A stretch of DNA of 64,000 nucleotides from Woeseia oceani (GCF_001677435.1 NZ_CP016268.1:558001-622000); one strand, 5' to 3'. Numbered from the stretch's first letter, positions 43,108 through 52,866 are shown. The notes: generated from the letters alone by a model not told the origin. Translations and numbers: made by a program.

Positions 43108-44285
43108 CCAGTTGGCGATTCCAGCATCAGGCGCATGAATTCTTCAGCGAAGACGACCGAGCTGCGCGCGATGGCGTCGCGTGCAACTTCATCACCGACT
43201 TCATAAGTAATGGCCGGAATGCCGTACGTGCCAAAGTACCAGTTCTTGGTATTGCCCTGAGTGGAGCGGGCACGGGCCTCGTGACTGAATTCGTAATCCG
43301 GCATTCGCGCCCGGGAACGATCCAGCCACATCGTTGCGAAATCACTTTGTCCAGGAAAGTCTTCGGCAAGCTGGGTATAGAACAGACTGCGGTTGGTCGA
43401 ATGAAAGTCCAGCATGAACGCGGGTTGCCCGCCCGCTGCGATCAGCTGTTGCAATTGCGCGGCAAAGCTCGCGGTTTCCGGTTGTGTGAAGGTACCCCAG
43501 TCACGGTTCAGATCCACACCGTTGATGTTGTGGCGCCAGTGCCCCAGCGTTACGCCGTCAGGGTTCATGAATGGCGCAATGGCGAGCTGAAAGCGATCAC
43601 GGAAAGCGTTTGCCAGTTCGGTATCGGCCATTAGTGTTTGCACAAACGGGCGCATGGCCAGTGCCCCGGTAATTTCCGGCGGATGCTGGCGGCCAAGCAG
43701 GACCACAAACTCGGGTCGCTGCGGTGTAATGGCCAGGTGCAGGGGGCGGCCGAGCGCGCTGCTGCCCAGGAGTTTGATTTCGACGCCGGGGTGTGCGCCA
43801 AGCTCGCGGAACCACTGCTGGTACCATTCGGCCGTCAGCAGTTCCTGTGCTGCAATCCAGGTAATCGGACGATCGGCCGGTACAGTCAGTGTCATTGTGT
43901 GCTGGTCGTCGGCAATACTGACAGCCGACTCTGGCAGCGCTTGCCAATGGTGACCGTCGTAGCTCACTTTCGGCCAGTAACGGGCGCGGTCATCGGCAAA
44001 ATCCAGGGTAATGTCAACGGCGCCAGGCTCGGTGCGGCTCAGGCGAAACGCGTACCACGGGCTGGGATTGATGCGCTCATCTTCCGGGCGTATATCCATG
44101 CGGATATTGCCAGCGGCATCGAATGCGCATTGATAGAAATTGCCGCCGGCGAAGTAGGCGTCGACGTGCAGCCTGGCATTGCTGCAATGCTTCACCGGTG
44201 CGGTATTGATTGCCGTGCTTGAACAAGCGCCGGTGAGCAAGGCGAGGCCGACCAGCAGCCAGCCGTTCCGAATTCTGTTTGTCAT
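43101..44285 (-). CDS. M14-family zinc carboxypeptidase, lipoprotein
   Basis: A 394-residue exported metallocarboxypeptidase. The signal ends in the lipobox L-T-G-A-C (Cys21). An N-terminal beta domain (about 35-140) is followed by the M14 catalytic domain: zinc ligands His201 and Glu204 in Q-H-P-P-E and His295 in D-F-H-S-T-N, N-P-D-G (241-244), N-R-D-W (260-263), and a C-terminal Y-E-V-G-D-E with the general-base Glu. This layout is like cytosolic-carboxypeptidase-type M14 enzymes. It should trim peptides or amino acid conjugates in the periplasm. Confidence 0.92.
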   Translation of the reverse strand: MTNRIRNGWLLVGLALLTGACSSTAINTAPVKHCSNARLHVDAYFAGGNFYQCAFDAAGNIRMDIRPEDERINPSPWYAFRLSRTEPGAVDITLDFADDRARYWPKVSYDGHHWQALPESAVSIADDQHTMTLTVPADRPITWIAAQELLTAEWYQQWFRELGAHPGVEIKLLGSSALGRPLHLAITPQRPEFVVLLGRQHPPEITGALAMRPFVQTLMADTELANAFRDRFQLAIAPFMNPDGVTLGHWRHNINGVDLNRDWGTFTQPETASFAAQLQQLIAAGGQPAFMLDFHSTNRSLFYTQLAEDFPGQSDFATMWLDRSRARMPDYEFSHEARARSTQGNTKNWYFGTYGIPAITYEVGDEVARDAIARSSVVFAEEFMRLMLESPTGY

Positions 44286-44369
44286 TGGTGATTGCTTTCT
44301 TCTTTTTGAGGGCCGCGGAGCGAGTAAGCCTTTACAATACCCCAGCTCTGCAGACGGGCGAAGACCGGA

Positions 44370-44987
44370 ATGAAATTACCGCCACATTTCTATTGCCGGA
44401 GCGACGTGCTCACGATCAGCCGCGAATTACTCGGCAAGTTGCTTTGTACCCGACACGCTGGCCACGAGTGCAAAGTACTGATCACCGAGACTGAAGCCTA
44501 TGCAGGCATTGGCGATCGTGCGAGTCATGCGTACGGCGGCCGGCGCACGGCGCGTACCGAGGTCATGTACGGGGAGGGCGGTCTGGCGTATGTGTATCTC
44601 TGCTACGGCATCCACCATCTCTTCAATGTCGTGACAAATGTGGCGGGAATTCCCCATGCAGTATTGATCCGGGCAGCGCTGCCATATTCAGGCCTTGCTA
44701 CTTTGCAAAAGCGGCGTGGCCGGGACGAGGCCGGGCCGAATCTGATGCCGGGGCCAGGCACGGTCGCGCAGGCACTGGGGATCACGACGGTGATGTCGGG
44801 TGTTTCGCTGCACGGTGCCGAAGTATGGATAGAGGATGCCGGCGTCGACGTACCGTCCGCGCAGATTCTTGCCGGCCCGCGTATCGGCGTTGATTATGCG
44901 GGCGAAGATGCCCGTCTGCCCTACCGTTACGTCTGGTCGAGCGCTTTTGCTGAGGCCGTGCGGCCATGCCGTGCTGACACGGCATAG
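44370..44987 (+). CDS. DNA-3-methyladenine glycosylase (AAG/MPG family)
   Basis: A 205-residue base-excision repair glycosylase that removes alkylated purines. S-R-E-L-L-G-K-L-L begins the fold, and I-T-E-T-E-A-Y (catalytic Glu and substrate-stacking Tyr) is followed by D-x-A-S-H-A-Y-G-G-R-R-T-A-R-T-E-V-M-Y; Y-V-Y-L-C-Y-G-I-H-H-L-F-N-V-V is the family signature. Length is normal. Its last 61 bp overlap the convergent APC permease gene. Confidence 0.95.
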   Translation: MKLPPHFYCRSDVLTISRELLGKLLCTRHAGHECKVLITETEAYAGIGDRASHAYGGRRTARTEVMYGEGGLAYVYLCYGIHHLFNVVTNVAGIPHAVLIRAALPYSGLATLQKRRGRDEAGPNLMPGPGTVAQALGITTVMSGVSLHGAEVWIEDAGVDVPSAQILAGPRIGVDYAGEDARLPYRYVWSSAFAEAVRPCRADTA

Positions 44988-46264
44988 AACAGCAGCCCGC
45001 TGGCAACAACGGCCAGGCCGAACAGCCCTTCGTAGGGTTTGTTCAAAAGCACAAAGGTCAATGTCCAGGCGGTGAGCAAGAGGTAAATAATGGGTGGCAG
45101 TGGATAGGCGAATGTGCGGTACGGCCGCGGCAGGTGGGGCTGCCGAATTCGCAATACAAATACGCCGAGCACAGTTGCGAAACTGTTCAGCGCGAGCGTG
45201 AAGCCAGCAAATACCAGTATGGATTCAAACGTTGAGGTGAGGATGAACGTGAGCGTCAGCACAGCCTGCAAGTAGATCGCGTTTGACGGGATACCGTCGG
45301 TGTTGGTTTTTGCGAGCAGGGACAGGCCGCGAAAATCTTCACCGATCACCTGCAGTACCCGTGGCCCGGCCATCGTCATCGCGCTGACCGTTGAAACCAG
45401 CAACAACGCGAGTACGACACCTGTGAAGCGGCCTGCAATGTCGCCGAATGCGGCATCGGCTGCGATATAGCCGACTTCCACCTTGCCAGTCATGCTTGCC
45501 ATCGGCGCGACCGCCAGAAACGTGTAGTTAAGTGCGACGTAGAGGACCGTTACGACCAGCGTACCTCCCATCAGTATCCACGGCAGAGTGCGCTGTGGCT
45601 CTTCGAGTTCGCTGCTGAGATAAGTGGCGGCGTTCCAGCCGGTATACGCGTAGCTGACGTAGATCAGCGAAACGGCGAAAGCGCCGCTCAGAATCAGTGT
45701 GCCGTCGCCACTGGTTGGCAGGAAGTTGACGGGTTGCACGGCAGGCGCGAAGGTCACAGCCGCCACGCAAAACAAAACGATGACCAGTACTTTTAAAATC
45801 GTAAAAAGCCATTGCAGTCCGCCGCTGCCGCGCCGGCTGCCGGCATGGACCAGCGTCAGCAGAATGACGAGCCCACAGGCCAGGCCTTTCTGCAGCCATG
45901 CACTCGGCTCGTCCAGCAGCGCGGAGGTTGCGTAGGCGGCAAAGGTAATCGCCGCCAGCGCGGTCGGCGCGGCGAAGCCGATCGTTGCTGACACCCAGCC
46001 GGAAACGAACCCGGCCGCCGGGTGATAGATGCGCGACAGAAAGTTGTACTCGCCGCCTGAGCGTGGCATCGCGGCACCGAGTTCAGCGTAGGTCATGGCG
46101 CCGCAAACCGCGGCCAGGCCACCAATCGCCCACAGCGCGAGCAGTACAAAGCCCGAGCGTAGTTCGAGGAGCTGGAAACCGAGGCTGGTGAAGACGCCGG
46201 TGCCAACCATGTTGGCGATGACGACGGCCGTTACGGTGGGATAGCGAAATTTGCTGCTCGACAT
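44927..46264 (-). CDS. APC-family amino acid permease
   Basis: A 445-residue inner-membrane permease with about 12 hydrophobic segments. The N-terminal V-I-A-N-M-V-G-T-G-V-F-T-S-L-G-F is the APC substrate-binding motif (G-T-G-V-F), and A-M-P-R-S-G-G-E-Y-N-F-L-S-R-I-Y-H-P follows. It resembles LAT-type and YfnA-like exchangers. The substrate is not deducible beyond amino acids. The 222 bp upstream (46265-46486) hold no gene. Confidence 0.93.
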   Translation of the reverse strand: MSSSKFRYPTVTAVVIANMVGTGVFTSLGFQLLELRSGFVLLALWAIGGLAAVCGAMTYAELGAAMPRSGGEYNFLSRIYHPAAGFVSGWVSATIGFAAPTALAAITFAAYATSALLDEPSAWLQKGLACGLVILLTLVHAGSRRGSGGLQWLFTILKVLVIVLFCVAAVTFAPAVQPVNFLPTSGDGTLILSGAFAVSLIYVSYAYTGWNAATYLSSELEEPQRTLPWILMGGTLVVTVLYVALNYTFLAVAPMASMTGKVEVGYIAADAAFGDIAGRFTGVVLALLLVSTVSAMTMAGPRVLQVIGEDFRGLSLLAKTNTDGIPSNAIYLQAVLTLTFILTSTFESILVFAGFTLALNSFATVLGVFVLRIRQPHLPRPYRTFAYPLPPIIYLLLTAWTLTFVLLNKPYEGLFGLAVVASGLLFYAVSARHGRTASAKALDQT

Positions 46265-46486
46265 GCGGTCACCACTTGGGCAATTCAGCGTTAATTTTTT
46301 TTGTCGCGAGCTGGTCGGATCATGTGTGCCGCCGTGCCGGCCGGTAGCAGCTCCACGCCGCTTGCCCGGTAAAGGCGCGACTGCGATCTGTCGGCTTGGC
46401 CGGGAGCCCTCGGCCGGGCTTGCATTGTTGTCGATGGTAAACCATGTGTGATCGCGCGTAACGTGGTTACTGCGGCAGTGCCGGGA

Positions 46487-46876
46487 TTACTTGCCGCTGA
46501 GCGCACTCATCGTGTGTTCCGTTGTGCTCGCGGCCACTGCGTCCAGCGGATCGATCCTGGCAATCAGTGCCAGTCGGGCTTGCTGGTAGCGACGACGAAT
46601 TCGGCGCTGTTCGATTTCCTGGAGGCGGGCCCGGAGCATGTGCAGCTGGCGCGAGTGCGCTGGTAGGTTAGAGCGGGTCGTCGTGTTCTCGTCTGCCGCT
46701 TCCTGGCGCGGCGCGGCAGGCGGCGTTTCCTGTTGCAATCTCCGGTACTCGGCGGCGGCGGCTGCGGCGAGCTGGCGCTCAGCCGCGGCTGCAGTCGCGT
46801 CGCTCGGGTCAGATTGGGCAAGGGCAATTGCGGGCAGTAACAGGCAGAGCAGTGCAGTTATTCGGGGAGTGTTCAT
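46487..46876 (-). CDS. Small exported protein with coiled-coil
   Basis: 129 residues from ATG 46876 (GGAATGA upstream). A signal peptide (T-A-L-L-C-L-L-L-P-A-I-A-L-A-Q) is followed by an Ala-rich, Arg/Gln/Glu-rich helical region (E-R-Q-L-A-A-A-A-A-A-E-Y-R-R-L-Q-Q, then R-A-R-L-Q-E-I-E-Q-R-R-I-R-R-R-Y-Q-Q). It is periplasmic, function unknown; low complexity makes homology assignment hard. Confidence 0.7.
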   Translation of the reverse strand: MNTPRITALLCLLLPAIALAQSDPSDATAAAAERQLAAAAAAEYRRLQQETPPAAPRQEAADENTTTRSNLPAHSRQLHMLRARLQEIEQRRIRRRYQQARLALIARIDPLDAVAASTTEHTMSALSGK

Positions 46877-47104
46877 GGTCATTCCGGCAGTCATTTGCGG
46901 GGCAAATTGTGCCGCGGAATTCGTGCCGGACGGCTTTTGTCACAATCTTTGACAGTGGGGACAACGCGCAAGTAAGTCCGCGGACCGGGTCCGGGGGCGG
47001 CCCAGACAGCCGGCGGGCACTGTGCCTGATACGGTGGTGCCCGAATAAATGTGGTGGGCCGCAGACCTCGCGATTGCGCGAATGCCGTACTGCCTCAAAG
47101 TGGC

Positions 47105-47635
47105 TCAGGCAGCGGCCGACTCGTAAGGCTCAAAACGTCCGCCTTCGAGTTCGATGACGTCTTTCAGTGAGTAGCGGAAGAATTTGGCGCTGGTGCCGTT
47201 GGCAAATGTCACGAACCATGGGCGGCTGTACGCACCGTGCTCTTTCAGACCGCTCAGCGCATCGCGATGGCGTTCCGCGAACGTGTCATAGGCGTAGCCG
47301 AGCACAAAGCCGATGTGTTCCAGACCCATCGGGTATTTGTCCGCGGACAGTGTGGGTATCAGTTCGATCAGCGATACCCGAGCGTCGTCACCCAATTGCA
47401 AGGGTTCTGCCAACAGCAGCTTGTTGACCGGGCGTCCGTTTCGGATATCTTCCACTTCAGAAACGCAATGCGGGCGCAATGCGTCACGGACTTTTTCGTA
47501 CGCCGCGATAGACGGTGAGCGTACAGCGATATGACTAATCGGGCTGCCGGTGATGTTTATGCCGCGCGTATCGAGTTGTCGTACAACGTCGGCATAGAAA
47601 GCCTGATAGTCGCCAAGTACTTCTTGCAGTTTCAT
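47105..47635 (-). CDS. YecM-like VOC-fold protein
   Basis: A 176-residue protein with the pattern of E. coli YecM: N-I-T-G-S-P-I-S-H-I-A-V-R near 38, N-G-R-P-V-N-K-L-L-L-A-E-P-L-Q, L-I-E-L-I-P, G-L-E-H-I-G-F-V-L-G and a C-terminal K-F-F-R-Y-S-L-K-D-V-I-E-L-E. YecM is a vicinal-oxygen-chelate fold protein, possibly metal-binding, of unknown reaction. ATG 47635 is preferred over the longer upstream frame, which would overlap the divergent SDR gene. Confidence 0.82.
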   Translation of the reverse strand: MKLQEVLGDYQAFYADVVRQLDTRGINITGSPISHIAVRSPSIAAYEKVRDALRPHCVSEVEDIRNGRPVNKLLLAEPLQLGDDARVSLIELIPTLSADKYPMGLEHIGFVLGYAYDTFAERHRDALSGLKEHGAYSRPWFVTFANGTSAKFFRYSLKDVIELEGGRFEPYESAAA

Positions 47636-47753
47636 GTCGTCCGGTCCATTCACTGGTTCACATCGACGGTAGCAGTCTACAATGCCCGGGAGAACAAACA
47701 ATTGGTTTGGTGGGCATAACCAAAAGTGACTCATCCCCATCCGGAGCACCGCC

Positions 47754-48536
47754 ATGAACGTCCCCGCATTCAATGAATTACTCGATTTCAGCGGGCAGTC
47801 GGTTGTCGTTACCGGTGCCGCTCAAGGTATAGGCGCGGCCATTGCCCTGCGTTTTGCCGAGGCTGGCGCACGGGTATTGATTCACTACCGCAGTGGCGAA
47901 AAAGAGGCTCTGCGGCTGGCACTGTCGATACGCAAGGACGGTGGTGAGGCCAGCACGATGGCCGCCGAACTGAGCGATGCCGGCGACGTTCGCAAGCTGA
48001 TGGCCCGGGCAGTTACTGATTACGGAGCCATAGACGTGCTTGTCAATAACGCCGGCAGTTTTCCGAACGCGGCTTTCCTTGATATGACGTATGCCGAGTG
48101 GTCGGAGATGTTGCGATCCAACCTCGATTCGGCGTTTCTTTGTTCGCAGGCGGCGGCCCGGCATATGAAATCGGCCGGTAGCGGGGCAATTGTCAATATT
48201 GCGTCCATTGCGGCGTCCAGCCCGGGCCCGGAGCACAGTCACTACAACAGTGCCAAGGCGGCGGTGGTAATGCTGACCCGTTCTGCGGCACAGGAGCTCG
48301 GCGCTTATGGCATACGCGTGAACGCTGTGTCTCCTGGTGCAGTCGGCCGGCCGGGAATAGAAGATCAATGGCCGGAAGGTGTGGAGCGCTGGCAGAAACG
48401 TGCGCCGTTGCAACGGCTGGGCCAGCCGGAAGACGTTGCCGACGCGTGCCTGTTTCTGGCCTCGCCCGCCGCGCGCTGGGTGTCCGGTCACAACCTGGTT
48501 GTGGACGGCGGCATCATGGCTGCCAGTATTTACTAG
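47754..48536 (+). CDS. SDR family oxidoreductase
   Basis: A 260-residue classical short-chain dehydrogenase. T-G-A-A-Q-G-I-G is at about 20-27, N-N-A-G near 98-101, Ser in I-A-S-I-A-A-S, and Y-N-S-A-K gives Tyr-x3-Lys. The C-terminal V-S-G-H-N-L-V-V-D-G-G is typical of FabG-like SDRs. The residue after strand 2 (H-Y-R-S) suggests NADPH preference. The substrate is unknown. It diverges from the YecM-like gene. Confidence 0.93.
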   Translation: MNVPAFNELLDFSGQSVVVTGAAQGIGAAIALRFAEAGARVLIHYRSGEKEALRLALSIRKDGGEASTMAAELSDAGDVRKLMARAVTDYGAIDVLVNNAGSFPNAAFLDMTYAEWSEMLRSNLDSAFLCSQAAARHMKSAGSGAIVNIASIAASSPGPEHSHYNSAKAAVVMLTRSAAQELGAYGIRVNAVSPGAVGRPGIEDQWPEGVERWQKRAPLQRLGQPEDVADACLFLASPAARWVSGHNLVVDGGIMAASIY

Positions 48537-48644
48537 TACCGGTCAATCAGGTATTGCCTGCCATACCATCCATCGCGCCACGCGCGGCTACCTTCAGCAA
48601 TCTACAAGTGCCGAAAACGTTTGCGGCCGCCTGAGCTGCGCCGT

Positions 48645-50468
48645 CTATTGATAGCCCTTGGCCTGCAGCTCAAACAAATGTGCATACTGCCCGCCCATTG
48701 CCAGCAGTTCGTTGTGATCGCCGCGCTCGACGATTCGGCCATGTTGCATGACGATGATCTGATCAGCGGCGCGCACGGTTGAGAAGCGGTGTGAAATAAG
48801 GATTGTCATTTTGTCCCGACTCGACTGCCGGAAGTGATCGAAGACCGCCGCTTCGGATGCAGCATCCATGGCCGCAGTGGGTTCGTCCAGCACGAGGATA
48901 TCGGCCTCACTGCGCATGAACGCGCGAGACAGAGCGATTTTCTGCCATTGACCGCCTGACAGCTCGCGGCCGCCTTTGAACCAGCGACCCAGTTGCGTGT
49001 GATAGCCCTCGGGCATGTCTTCGATAAAAGGTGCTGCCATACCGGTCTGCGCGGCAGTCGCCCAGCGTGCTTCGTCATCGATGTAACGGACATCGCCGGC
49101 GCCGATATTCTCGCCAACGGAAAACTGGTAACGGCCGAAGTCCTGAAAGATGACACCGACGCGACGCCGCAGTGCTTCGACGCTCCAGTCGCTGAGTGCC
49201 AGTCCGTCCAGATAAATCTCGCCCGCCGTAGGCTCATAGAGACGCGTCAGCAATTTGATCAACGTAGTCTTGCCAGAGCCGTTCTCACCGACCAGCGCCA
49301 GGCTCTGACCGGGGCGTATTTGCAGGTTTATATCGTCCAGTGCTTTTTCAGCTGCGCCTGGGTAGGCAAACGATACGTGTCGAAACTCGATGCCGCGCGC
49401 TGGTTCGGGGCCTCGGTCCGCTTCGCCATCGCGATTGGGCACTTCCTGTGCCAGATACTCATAGAGATTGGACAGGTAAAGATTGTCTTCATACATGCCG
49501 CTGATTGCGGTCAGGCTGGCGCTGACCGCCGACTGGCCCTGACGAAAAAGCATCAGGTACATCGTCATTGCGCCCAGGGTGATTTCGCGGCTGATTGTCG
49601 CAATCACGATCCAGACGTATGCGCCGTAGAACGCGGCTGTGGACAGCAGCCCCAGTACAAAGCCCCAGCCGTCCCGCCGCAAAGTCAGTTTGCGGTCTTC
49701 GACAAACAGCTTGTTGAAAATGTCGCGGTAGCGTTGCAGCAGCCGCGGGCCCAGCTGGAACAGTTTGACTTCCTTGACGCCGTCTTCGCGCGCAATCACT
49801 GTCTCCAGGTACATTTGCATGCGGGTCTCGGGTGATCGCCAGCGAAACAGGCGAAACGCATCACCGGAAAATTTGGCTTCCGCAAAAAACGACGGCAAGC
49901 CAGCGCCGATCAGAATGACCACAGCCCACGGTGAAAAGCTGTACAGCAGCGCGGCATAACTGCTGAGAGTGATGGCGTTCTGGACGAGGCCGAACGTGCG
50001 GTTTACCAGGCTAAGCGGGCGGCTCGACGCTTCACGTCGCGCTTGAGTCAGTTTGTCGTAAAACTCGGAGTCTTCGAAGTGTGCGAGCTGCAGGGTCAGC
50101 GCTTTTTCGAGAATCATCACGTTGACACGCTGCCCGAGCAGCGCGCGTAGCAGCGACTGACTGGCGGAGATGCCGCGCTGGCTTGCCGCAACGCCGATTA
50201 CCAGCAACGCCTCGGCACCAAGCAGGCGCAACACGTAGGTCGTGTCGGCTTGCTCGGCCGCCATCGCTGCGACCACGCCGTCGACTATCAGTTGGCCAAC
50301 CCAGGCGATCGCTGCGGGCAGGATGCCCGCTGTCAATGTCAGCACCGCGAGTACGACTGTCAGTAGCGGGCTGGTGCTCCACACGAGGTGCAACGCCCGG
50401 TGACTGTAGCGAAACACGCCCAGGAACCGGGTGAAAAACCCGGCCGCCTGTTCACTGTTGTCGGTCAT
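48645..50468 (-). CDS. ABC exporter, fused permease and ATPase
   Basis: A 607-residue half-transporter with an N-terminal six-helix permease (about 30-330) and a C-terminal ATPase. Walker A is G-E-N-G-S-G-K-T-T near 403, the signature is L-S-G-G-Q-W-Q-K, Walker B is I-L-V-L-D-E-P-T-A-A-M-D, and the switch His is in I-S-H-R-F-S-T-V. It would act as a homodimer. The substrate (lipid, peptide or drug) is not deducible; no peptide or toxin gene is adjacent. Confidence 0.93.
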   Translation of the reverse strand: MTDNSEQAAGFFTRFLGVFRYSHRALHLVWSTSPLLTVVLAVLTLTAGILPAAIAWVGQLIVDGVVAAMAAEQADTTYVLRLLGAEALLVIGVAASQRGISASQSLLRALLGQRVNVMILEKALTLQLAHFEDSEFYDKLTQARREASSRPLSLVNRTFGLVQNAITLSSYAALLYSFSPWAVVILIGAGLPSFFAEAKFSGDAFRLFRWRSPETRMQMYLETVIAREDGVKEVKLFQLGPRLLQRYRDIFNKLFVEDRKLTLRRDGWGFVLGLLSTAAFYGAYVWIVIATISREITLGAMTMYLMLFRQGQSAVSASLTAISGMYEDNLYLSNLYEYLAQEVPNRDGEADRGPEPARGIEFRHVSFAYPGAAEKALDDINLQIRPGQSLALVGENGSGKTTLIKLLTRLYEPTAGEIYLDGLALSDWSVEALRRRVGVIFQDFGRYQFSVGENIGAGDVRYIDDEARWATAAQTGMAAPFIEDMPEGYHTQLGRWFKGGRELSGGQWQKIALSRAFMRSEADILVLDEPTAAMDAASEAAVFDHFRQSSRDKMTILISHRFSTVRAADQIIVMQHGRIVERGDHNELLAMGGQYAHLFELQAKGYQ

Positions 50469-50586
50469 TGTTTCTCCGGCCGAAAGACGGCGGCACCGCT
50501 AATATCAGCCAGCCTGCACGCGAGTCGCAAAGCAAGCCCGACAACAACAGCGAAGTATCGATGGTAGTTGTAGCGACCGACCGCGC

Positions 50587-52866
50587 CTAGTCGTCGTGCG
50601 TGCGCTGCCAGGCATCCGCAACCGCAATAGCGCTCATATTGAAGATGCCCTTGGCGGTCATCGAGGGTGTGACTATGTGTGCTGGCATGGCAGTGCCTGA
50701 CAAAATAGGGCCGATAAACAATGCATCGGTTACGGAGCGGATCAGCTCCATCGCGATGTTTGCCGTATCGAGATTGGGCATGATGAGCAGGTTGGCTCTG
50801 TCGGTCAGCGGTGAGCTGGGGTCCAGGGTCTTGCGTATAGACTCGTTCATAGCCGTCAGTGCGTGCATTTCGCCGTCAACTTCAAGATGCGGCGCTCGCT
50901 CTTTGATGATGCGGGTCGCATCGCGCATCTTGCGCGCAGACGGTGCTGCCGATGAGCCGAAGTTGGAATGCGAAAGCAATGCGATTTTTGGCTTGATCCC
51001 GAAGCTTTGCACTCGTTCAGCGCTGGCCAGGGTCATCGCGACAAGCTGTTCGACGCCAGGATCAACCGAAATAAATGCATCGGATATGAACAGTGGCCCG
51101 TCCGGCAGGAACAGAACCGACATTGACGAGACTTTGTGGTTCGGTGTCTCAGAGCCGATGATCTCAATGATGTCTTGCAGATGATGGTCGAAACGACCAA
51201 TCGTCCCACACAACAGGGCATCGGCCTGTTTCATGGCAACCATGCAAGCGGCAATGACCGTGCTGTTCGTTCGCATCAGGGTTTTGGCCGCTGAGACGGA
51301 TACGCCTTTCCGGCAGACCCGTGAATGATAGAACTGCCAGTAGTCGCGGTAACGCGGATCATTTTCGGGATCGACCAGTTCGAAGTCCTGTCCGGCCCGC
51401 ATGCGCAGACCCAGCCGGCTGATACGTTCGTCGACAACAGACGCACGGCCGATAACAACCGGGAAGGCAATCCGTTCGTCGATCACTGTCTGCACGGCGC
51501 GCAGGACCACTTCGTTTTCACCTTCAGCGTAGGCCAGGCGTTCGGTGTCGCGTTTGGCAACGTCTATGACCGGCTGCATGAACATGAAAGAGCGATGACT
51601 GAAGCTGCGCAAGGTGTTTCGATACGCATCCAGATCGGCAATCGGCCGCGTGGCTACCCCGGATTCCATGGCAGCCCGCGCTACGGCCAGCGACACTTCT
51701 TCCATCAGTCGGAGATCGAACGGCTTAGGTATGACGTACTCAGGGCCGAAGGTCAGCTCTTCTCCCTGGTAAGCATTCGCCACTTCGTCCGTCGACTCAA
51801 GCTGCGCGAGATTGGCAATGGCGTCGACACAGGCGATTTTCATTGCATCGTTGATTTTGGTGGCGCCAACATCGAGTGCGCCGCGAAAAATAAACGGAAA
51901 GCACAAGACGTTGTTGACCTGGTTCGGGTAGTCGGAGCGACCTGTGGCAATAATGGCGTCCGGCCGTGCCGCGATAGCTACTTCCGGCAGGATCTCTGGC
52001 GTCGGGTTGGCCAGCGCCAGGATCAATGGCCGGTCGGCCATTTTCTTGACCATGTCTGCGCTCAGCACGTTCGGTGCTGAAAGGCCGAGGAAGACGTCGG
52101 CGCCGGCGATGGCCTCATCAAGATTGCGCAACTCGGTGTCGCGGGCGAAGCGCGATTTGTAGGGGTTCATGTCGGCTTCGCGACTGGCATAAACGACGCC
52201 GTGCAAGTCGCACAAGGTAATGTTGTCCATCGGCAGGCCCTGCTTCACCAGCAGATCCAGGCACGACAGGCTGGCGGCGCCGCCACCGGTCGAGACGACC
52301 TTGATGTCTTCCAGGTTCTTGCCAACGATTTTCAGTCCGTTCTTGATGGCGGCGCTGACGACGATGGCTGTGCCGTGCTGGTCGTCGTGAAATACAGGAA
52401 TGTTCATGCAGGCATCGAGCTTTTCCTCGACGATGAAACACTCCGGCGCCTTTATATCTTCCAGGTTGATCGCGCCAAAGGTGGGTTCGAGTCGGGAAAT
52501 CGTCTCCACGAGCTTGTCCGGGTCGTTCTCGTCCACTTCAATGTCGAAGGCATCGATGCCGGCAAATTTCTTGAACAGGACAGACTTGCCTTCCATGACC
52601 GGTTTGGCCGCCAGAGGGCCGATAGCGCCCAGTCCGAGGACGGCACTGCCGTTGGAAATAACGCCTACCAGATTGCCTCTCGCGGTGTATTTGGCGGCGA
52701 GGGTCGGGTCTTCCTTGATACGCATGCAGGGAAACGCAACGCCAGGTGAATAGGCCTGCGCCAGATCAAGCTGGTTGGTGAGTGGCTTGGTCGGAGTGAC
52801 GGTGATTTTGCCGGCCGGTTGACGCTCGTGATAGCGCAGCGACGCCTCTTCGAGTGGATCTGACAT
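50587..52866 (-). CDS. maeB: NADP-dependent malic enzyme, MaeB type
   Basis: Decarboxylates malate to pyruvate with NADP. The 759 residues equal the E. coli MaeB length. The N-terminal malic enzyme part (about 1-430) has Y-S-P-G-V-A-F-P-C, D-D-Q-H-G-T-A-I-V-V and the nucleotide site S-T-G-G-G-A-A-S-L. The C-terminal part (about 430-759) is the phosphotransacetylase-like regulatory domain (V-S-S-M-S-V-L-F-L). The ATG at 52866 is chosen because a longer frame upstream has no family similarity and would overlap the sodB start. Confidence 0.96.
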   Translation of the reverse strand: MSDPLEEASLRYHERQPAGKITVTPTKPLTNQLDLAQAYSPGVAFPCMRIKEDPTLAAKYTARGNLVGVISNGSAVLGLGAIGPLAAKPVMEGKSVLFKKFAGIDAFDIEVDENDPDKLVETISRLEPTFGAINLEDIKAPECFIVEEKLDACMNIPVFHDDQHGTAIVVSAAIKNGLKIVGKNLEDIKVVSTGGGAASLSCLDLLVKQGLPMDNITLCDLHGVVYASREADMNPYKSRFARDTELRNLDEAIAGADVFLGLSAPNVLSADMVKKMADRPLILALANPTPEILPEVAIAARPDAIIATGRSDYPNQVNNVLCFPFIFRGALDVGATKINDAMKIACVDAIANLAQLESTDEVANAYQGEELTFGPEYVIPKPFDLRLMEEVSLAVARAAMESGVATRPIADLDAYRNTLRSFSHRSFMFMQPVIDVAKRDTERLAYAEGENEVVLRAVQTVIDERIAFPVVIGRASVVDERISRLGLRMRAGQDFELVDPENDPRYRDYWQFYHSRVCRKGVSVSAAKTLMRTNSTVIAACMVAMKQADALLCGTIGRFDHHLQDIIEIIGSETPNHKVSSMSVLFLPDGPLFISDAFISVDPGVEQLVAMTLASAERVQSFGIKPKIALLSHSNFGSSAAPSARKMRDATRIIKERAPHLEVDGEMHALTAMNESIRKTLDPSSPLTDRANLLIMPNLDTANIAMELIRSVTDALFIGPILSGTAMPAHIVTPSMTAKGIFNMSAIAVADAWQRTHDD

